Source of the DNA: Caldilineaceae bacterium
GTDB taxonomy: Bacteria; Chloroflexota; Anaerolineae; Caldilineales; Caldilineaceae
DNA length: 64,000 nucleotides
Direction: 5' to 3'
Assembly: GCA_019637685.1 (NCBI GenBank)
Contig: JAHBVF010000013.1
Coordinates: forward strand, 62,001 to 126,000
The notes under the pieces were generated by a model. That model was not told the DNA's origin and searched no databases. It saw only the letters and a list, made by a program, of their open reading frames with translations. Made by a program: the position numbers and the translations under genes. Position 1 is the stretch's first letter. The number at the start of each line of letters is the position of its first letter. This document shows positions 59,301-64,000 of the stretch, piece by piece.

Positions 59301-62300
59301 CGACTTTACGGTCGTCAATGAACTCCCGCTGGGCACGGAATTCTACACCTACACAGTCAGCGGCAGCGCGCCCCAGGGCGTGAAGGACTCCATCACCTAC
59401 AAAACAGGCACGTTGGCGGGTGGACGCAATGTCGTCACTTTTACTGTGCCCAGCGCGCCGGGTCTGCCCAACGGCAACCGGCTGACCTTTGCGGTGGACG
59501 CGCTGGTCAACGGCTGTGCCTTGCCCGACAATGTGGCGATCCGCCTGGACCGGGTTTGCGGCAATGTAAACGGCGTCTGCCAGGGCAGCAGCCAGGGCGT
59601 TGTGCACCTATTGCCCGGCACATCTTCCCTGCTCAGCACCAACAACCAGACGGCCAATCTGCCCCTGTGCGAGACGGGCAGTGTCCAACTGCGGGTGAAG
59701 AATACCTCCGGGCGAGCGGTCGAATACAATCTGACCATCACCGACACAATTACCAACGCGACTTTTGTCAACGGTTCCACACTGGTCAGTGTGGTGGACA
59801 GCGCTGGCGCGCCGATTGTGGGCACAACCAGCGGTCAGGCATTGACGAATATCCCCTTTGCACCCAACATCTCTACCAGCGGTGCATCCTCCACCCTCGT
59901 CTGGCGTGTGACCGATTACGTCTCTGGCACGGCAGCCTATGACGTGCTGGCCCAGCGCAATGCCAAAGACGAAATTCGCATCGACTTCGATGTCAAAACT
60001 GGCTGTGACGGTGCAGCCGTGGAAGTGCGCAGCACGGGCAGCGCGGTGGATGCCTGTGGCGCGCCCCTGGGCTTTTTGGAAAGTTCCAAATCTCTGGTCA
60101 CCGATTCCCCCGTACTGGAAATCACCAAACAGGTGCAGAATGTCACCACTGGCAGTGCCCTGGGCGGTGACACCAGCGCCGCGCCCGTCTTTGCCGGGGT
60201 GGGCGACCAGTTGGTCTGGAATGTGACGGTCAAAAATACCGGGGCACAGCAGGTGACGAATCTATTCACCGAAGATCAATTGCCCAGCAATTTTACGGTT
60301 GGCAGCGTCAGCCCCACCCCGTCCAGCAATACCGGTTCGCCCCCCTTCCTCCAATGGCACAGCGGGGGCGGCCAGGCATTGGCGGCTAACGGCGGCACTA
60401 TCACCTATGCCATTACCGGTACACTGGCACCCGGAGCCTGCGCCATCTCCCCTCTGGAAAATCGGGCCAGCACCCGCTTCGCCTGTGGTACGGGCGACGT
60501 CTGTTTTAGCACGGGTGTCACCACCACCGCCTACATTAGCACCCGGCCCAACTTCGCCATCAGTGCCTCTAATGCCACCATTCAGGAGTGTGCGGGCGGA
60601 CCGCTGACTGTCGCCATCAACAATACGGGTGCGCGGGCCTCGAATGTAGTGGTCACCTATACCTTGCCCGCCAATATGGCCTACGCAGGGCTGAACGTTG
60701 CCAGCAATCCCACGCCCACCAGTCAGCCAGCCGTGGGTGCCACCGGCATCATCACCTTTGGCTATGCCAGCTTTCCCGGCGAAACCAACGGCTCGCTCCA
60801 ATTTAATGCGACAAACGCGACGGGTCTCTGCCCCGCGCCGGGCAGCAACACCGGCACGGCTGATATGCGCTATCAGAACACCTGTAGCACGGACTTTGAC
60901 GACGTGGCCGCGGCCAACGCCACGATTACTGTACAGCGCCCCAATCTTTCCACGGCAACGGTCACACCTGTGCAGCAGGTAGTTGCCGCGGGCCAGCGCT
61001 ACACGTGGACAATCTCCATTCCCAACAGCGGCAGCGGCATCGCCCGCAATCTGATTGTCACAGAGACGCTGGATGCGGGCTGGGGCAGCATCACCGCCAT
61101 CAACGGCGCGCCGGGTGGCACTGTGCCGACGATTGACGCGGGCAACCGCACAGTCGTCTGGAATGTGGGCACACTCAGCAACGGCCAGACGTGGACCGCC
61201 ACCTTCAGCGCCATCGCCCAGGATGCCCAGACTGACTATCGCACAACCCTGGCTGTGACCACCGCCTGCGACGACGGCGGCTGCCCGCAAAGCACGCAGG
61301 CTGTCACCTTCAGCACGCCCACGCAAGGGCTGGACAAGCAGACCATTGGCTCGCCCGTGCGCATCGGCCAGCCCTTCACCTATACGATCAGCTTCGACTT
61401 CTTTGGCGGGCGCACCTACACCAGCGCTATCCTCACCGACACCCTGCCCAAACTGGACGGCGCACTCGTCTTCAGCCCGACGGGCGTGACGATTGTCAAC
61501 GAAAATAGCGGAACGAACAATTGGGCCGTCGGCTCGCTGAGCGGCGACCGGCTGATCTTCACCACCGGGGCCGCAGGCACTGTGATGGGGCCAGACAGCG
61601 TGGCAATAACCGTCACCGGTCTGATCTCCAATGCGCTGACCGCGGATAACAACGACATCTTCACCAATCGGGCGGACCTGACGTGGGTGGATGACGGGCG
61701 CGATTACAGCCTGAATGATGCGGTGGACGGCCAGATCGTTGAGCCGATTCTCGTCATCGCCAAACAGGCCACGCCGAACAAGGATTTGCAGGCCGGGGAC
61801 GAGATTACCTATACCCTGCGCGTCACCAACACTGCGCCCAGCACTGCCACAGCTTTTGATGTGGTCCTGACCGACGCCATCCCCAATTTCCTGACGTATA
61901 GTCGGGGCTTCAGCGCGCCGGGTGCGTCCAGCAGCGGCGCGACCGCCCAACTCATCACCGCCACCTATGCCCAGATTCCATTGGGCCAGAGCGTGACGAT
62001 TACGTATGTGGTGGATGTACACGCGGGCGCGCCCGTGGGCCGGGACCTGATCAACACCGCGGTCATCAGCCACACCAGTATGCCCGGCGACAACCCCTCA
62101 GAACGGACGGGCGACCCGACTGATCCCGGCGGCGCGGCCAACGATCACAACACCAGCACGACCGAAGGGATTACAGTTGCGCCTTTGGAGATAAGCAAAT
62201 CCATTCTGGCGACCAACCAGCCCCATACCAGCGGGCTGAACGTGGCTGTGGGCGAGCAGATTACGTATACACTTCTGGTCACAATCCCCCAGGGGCTGGT

Positions 62301-64000
62301 CAGCACCGGTCTGATTACGGATGTGCTGGACGACGGCCTGGCCTTTGTGGCCTGTGACAGTATTGTGGTCTCGCCCGGCATCGGCACAAATCTGGCGGGT
62401 GACTTTGCGGCTGCCTGTTCGGGTCCAACCGTCACCAATAACGGACGCGAGGCTGTCTTCAATCTGGGCACTGTCTCCAACACCGACACCAATGCGGCGA
62501 CGGTCGAGACGATTCTCGTCACCTACCGGGTGGTCCTGCTCAATATCAGCACCACCAACCGGGACACAAAGTGGAACAATCGCGCCACCTTCGGCTGGGC
62601 GGATGGCACGTCCACCAGCAGCGCACCGGACGTGACAGTTGTGGAGCCAGCCCTGGCCATCACCAAAACCCTGACCCCGGCCACATCCCAGGCCAACCAG
62701 ACGGTTACAGTCACGCTGGAAATTGCCCACGCCAGCGGCAGCAACGCGGACGCGATGACCGTCGTCATCACCGACGCCCTGCCCGCGGGGTTGACCTTTG
62801 CCGGCGGCATCACCAATGTGAGCGGCGCGCCCTTCACCAGCAGCTCGGAAAGCGGCGGCACGATTACCTTCGCCTGGGACACGCTGCCGCTGGGCCAGCG
62901 CAGCACTGTGCGTTTCCTGGCAACGGTGGATCAGACGGTCGTGCCCAATACGACGATTATCAACGACGCCTTCCTGCGTTGGAGCAGTCTGCCCGGCGAC
63001 GTGACAACCGCGCAGTCACCTTTCAACCCGGACGCCACCGAGCGCACGGGCGACACGACCAATCCCGGCGGCACCGCCAACGATCACCGGGCGCAGAGCA
63101 ACGACGATCTAAGCTCTACAACAATCGCCTTTGATAAGTCCATTGCGGCCACCAACCAGCCCCACACCAGCGGGCTGAATGTGGCGATTGGCGAGCAGAT
63201 CACCTATACGATTAACATCACTGTGCCCCAGGGCACGATCCCAACGGCAGTGGTGGCGGATGTGCTGGACACGGGGTTGGCCTTCATCACCCTGGACAGC
63301 GTGACCGCCTCCACCGGCGTCACTTGGAGCGGACCGGCCACGGCGGCCTTTGCCAACAGCGGCGAACGAATGGTTGTCAATTTCGGAACCATTACCAATG
63401 CAGACAGCAACAGCGCCACAACCGAAGTCATCACACTGACCTACCGGGCCGTCGTCCTCAACACCACTGGCAACAACCGGGGCGATCCCCGCAACAACCA
63501 GGCCAGCTTTACGTGGAGCGCGGGCAGCCTGAGCGACACCGCGCCCGATGTGACGATTGTCGAGCCGGAATTGACCATCGCCAAGAGCGTTGCGCCCACC
63601 AGCGGCGACGCGGGGGATGTCTTCACCTTTACCCTCGCCATCACCCATACAGGCAGCAGCAACACCGACGCAATGACTGTCGTCATCACCGATGCGGTCC
63701 CCGCCGGAATGACATTTGTCAGCGGCTCGGCCCAGAATGTGAGCGGCGCGGCCACCACCAGCGCGTCCGAGAGCGGCGGGATTGTCACCTTCGCCTGGAA
63801 TACGCTGGCGTTGGGCACGGGCAGCACAGTCAGCTTCCGGGCCACGCTGAACCAGAGCGCCGCGCCCCTGAGCACACTGACGAACACCGCCTTCCTGCGC
63901 TGGAGCAGTCTGCCCGGCGACATCACCGCGCCCCAATCCCCGGAGAACGGACTGTCCACAGAACGCACGGGCAACACCAGCGATCCGGGCGGTGCGGCCA
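56347..64000 (+). CDS. Giant DUF11-repeat cell-surface protein, 3' end outside the window
   Basis: Open from ATG 56347 to the window edge, 2551 codons without a stop. An N-terminal export signal is seen (about residues 17-40, FAWLRFLIVFSMVITYLSPLAESAQG). The rest is almost wholly Ig-like DUF11 beta-sandwich repeats, each with a VTVTNTG- or YTLRVTNT-like strand and a TDTLP-like turn. The last part has long tandem units of about 310 residues starting ERTG(D/N)xxxPGGxA(NDH) at 62101, 63040 and 63961, each followed by TNQPHTSGLNVA(V/I)GEQITYT. Composition is rich in Thr, Asn, Gly and Val. Such proteins form stalks or S-layer-like coats or adhesins. Its anchor would lie beyond the window. Confidence 0.88.
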   Translation, partial: MRPKDHFPIARHHDSRFAWLRFLIVFSMVITYLSPLAESAQGIFAGGVSVVAAAEAPAQPQAAPNGDETTTSDIALGNGLLPAWAESLSAPGTEQTTGTVQMGSALLPDWFAAPTAPVESASPLEPSARLMAAGSCTTAGQLSAALTVPAEVSVGNVTGDLFTVTVNNTGTAATTEARLLVTPSPGFYYVAGSAAASDGSTIAVTLSPANPAPGQAFTIILSQGNGSRNDLDGGETITFNFRLATNTDAKSGQPLVTALQSGTGSPVTCKTTTENVQVVRGNLTITKSPALQTATFGSVITWTVSLENTGQGTLYGAQLTDTIGAGYTGFSITPTPAPVDLVAGAKFDYTAQATINSCGNLTNRADATWILGNADGTATGANPVNETADVLLQIEDPTVIVDIGPLPTTGYCGSLSATIPVTVTNTGGAARNVSLDISSSGPPGTAVTVNPAHTATWNKSGNTITYTPGTLGAGASVVFLLDMVTGNLCSTASLNIALTPSYEDSCLLLRSTGTPDTESVTLPIEAPSLSVTKDGPTTMIAGNSYQYVMTVSGNNRQNIGAGGVVITDVVPSNLIIDSVTSSGGTPVTQNGQNLRWNLDTSGTGAYNEQFFVNVTVPGQGAGACGAGSSLNNAVTAVADIPCPECALSASANKESFIYDFLNPTLNTFIKEATPIELCGPPTANVITATLQVGSGITWTNTIYTDTLGAGKLGQPFTIVPGSTRVHVDGIDRTANVAISEGPPLSINFGGLSAILGAFSATANIVIVYQIDGQPGTIPGGADNTVPTLFSQFQLNGPAQSCSGGITGYVAVPIDVSRGSLGVAVEPGTLQACRLNTVTLTVNENTASDLTDSIAVSFTTDASDIITPTAFTVGGGFTGQTPAVAQGVQPDGRKIVTFTFPANFDLTGTGTISFPLFRPCEATSGLTANVAYLDRCDVPRTSSATGGSSTARSDLTLFTTPNQFTVVEKKAQWSFIVSNGGNTSATDFTVVNELPLGTEFYTYTVSGSAPQGVKDSITYKTGTLAGGRNVVTFTVPSAPGLPNGNRLTFAVDALVNGCALPDNVAIRLDRVCGNVNGVCQGSSQGVVHLLPGTSSLLSTNNQTANLPLCETGSVQLRVKNTSGRAVEYNLTITDTITNATFVNGSTLVSVVDSAGAPIVGTTSGQALTNIPFAPNISTSGASSTLVWRVTDYVSGTAAYDVLAQRNAKDEIRIDFDVKTGCDGAAVEVRSTGSAVDACGAPLGFLESSKSLVTDSPVLEITKQVQNVTTGSALGGDTSAAPVFAGVGDQLVWNVTVKNTGAQQVTNLFTEDQLPSNFTVGSVSPTPSSNTGSPPFLQWHSGGGQALAANGGTITYAITGTLAPGACAISPLENRASTRFACGTGDVCFSTGVTTTAYISTRPNFAISASNATIQECAGGPLTVAINNTGARASNVVVTYTLPANMAYAGLNVASNPTPTSQPAVGATGIITFGYASFPGETNGSLQFNATNATGLCPAPGSNTGTADMRYQNTCSTDFDDVAAANATITVQRPNLSTATVTPVQQVVAAGQRYTWTISIPNSGSGIARNLIVTETLDAGWGSITAINGAPGGTVPTIDAGNRTVVWNVGTLSNGQTWTATFSAIAQDAQTDYRTTLAVTTACDDGGCPQSTQAVTFSTPTQGLDKQTIGSPVRIGQPFTYTISFDFFGGRTYTSAILTDTLPKLDGALVFSPTGVTIVNENSGTNNWAVGSLSGDRLIFTTGAAGTVMGPDSVAITVTGLISNALTADNNDIFTNRADLTWVDDGRDYSLNDAVDGQIVEPILVIAKQATPNKDLQAGDEITYTLRVTNTAPSTATAFDVVLTDAIPNFLTYSRGFSAPGASSSGATAQLITATYAQIPLGQSVTITYVVDVHAGAPVGRDLINTAVISHTSMPGDNPSERTGDPTDPGGAANDHNTSTTEGITVAPLEISKSILATNQPHTSGLNVAVGEQITYTLLVTIPQGLVSTGLITDVLDDGLAFVACDSIVVSPGIGTNLAGDFAAACSGPTVTNNGREAVFNLGTVSNTDTNAATVETILVTYRVVLLNISTTNRDTKWNNRATFGWADGTSTSSAPDVTVVEPALAITKTLTPATSQANQTVTVTLEIAHASGSNADAMTVVITDALPAGLTFAGGITNVSGAPFTSSSESGGTITFAWDTLPLGQRSTVRFLATVDQTVVPNTTIINDAFLRWSSLPGDVTTAQSPFNPDATERTGDTTNPGGTANDHRAQSNDDLSSTTIAFDKSIAATNQPHTSGLNVAIGEQITYTINITVPQGTIPTAVVADVLDTGLAFITLDSVTASTGVTWSGPATAAFANSGERMVVNFGTITNADSNSATTEVITLTYRAVVLNTTGNNRGDPRNNQASFTWSAGSLSDTAPDVTIVEPELTIAKSVAPTSGDAGDVFTFTLAITHTGSSNTDAMTVVITDAVPAGMTFVSGSAQNVSGAATTSASESGGIVTFAWNTLALGTGSTVSFRATLNQSAAPLSTLTNTAFLRWSSLPGDITAPQSPENGLSTERTGNTSDPGGAA

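Noticed and set aside
57337..59607. 756-codon minus-strand open frame, and another of 603 codons at 60262-62073
   Set aside because: Both lie opposite the giant DUF11 gene. Their Gly/Arg/His-rich translations are typical antisense shadows of Thr/Asn-rich repeats.
1..64000. CRISPR arrays, rRNA, tRNA, integrase, prophage or plasmid origin
   Set aside because: No regular spacer-repeat array, conserved RNA segment or recombinase motif was found on either strand by reading.

Overview
The window looks like a chromosomal segment of a Chloroflexota bacterium, probably of the Anaerolineae/Caldilineae type. This is inferred from the gene families: sugar ABC importers of the CUT1 type without a local ATPase, BTAD/STAND regulators, DUF11 surface proteins, DUF5946, a membrane-domain UbiB fusion and a bacterial TMEM43 homologue. 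High GC and frequent TTG/GTG starts fit as well. No rRNA, tRNA, CRISPR, prophage or transposase gene was seen. All calls are by-eye readings of translations and motifs; no database search was run.

Layout. 1-9149: a partial DinB-like gene, a penicillin-acylase family hydrolase, a radical-SAM DNA-repair-associated gene whose predicted promoter has a LexA-type box in its spacer and appears to give a leaderless mRNA, dtd, rsmI, a corrinoid-protein remnant, an aminotransferase, a TMEM43 homologue and a lipoprotein. 9299-21234: a UbiB kinase fused to a membrane domain, DUF5946, a TIM-barrel isomerase, SDR and AKR oxidoreductases, a SRAP abasic-site protein, and a glucose-type ABC importer (binding protein plus two permeases). 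21640-30476: a DUF8091-like gene, a second AKR, an anchored RNase Sa/barnase-like enzyme with a barstar inhibitor, an MFS exporter divergent from a PHP-domain protein, a phosphoribosyltransferase-like protein, an SDR and an alkaline-phosphatase-superfamily protein.

30581-41200: a 1951-residue regulator with two complete STAND ATPase modules, a lipoprotein with four copies of a 15-residue motif, a DUF4832-like secreted protein, a PhyH dioxygenase with an overlapping small gene, and a Doc toxin with its antitoxin. 41269-51311: a carbohydrate locus. ROK regulator, BadF-type kinase, amidohydrolase, binding protein and two permeases run leftward from one good promoter with an operator-like palindrome at its predicted start point; two sulfatases run rightward. 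This suggests import and use of a sulfated sugar, possibly an amino sugar. 51368-64000: Nudix hydrolase, serine hydrolase, Rieske protein, globin, a SurA-like/TlpA fusion behind a perfect LacI-type palindrome, and the first 2551 codons of a very large surface protein that runs off the window.

Intergenic DNA carries several repeat families: four copies of a MITE-like palindromic element, two elements bounded by GTAGGTTGGG/CCCAACCTAC, and many long perfect hairpins between genes. A further GATGACAAG/CTTGTCATC palindrome occurs twice inside the reading frame of the STAND gene.
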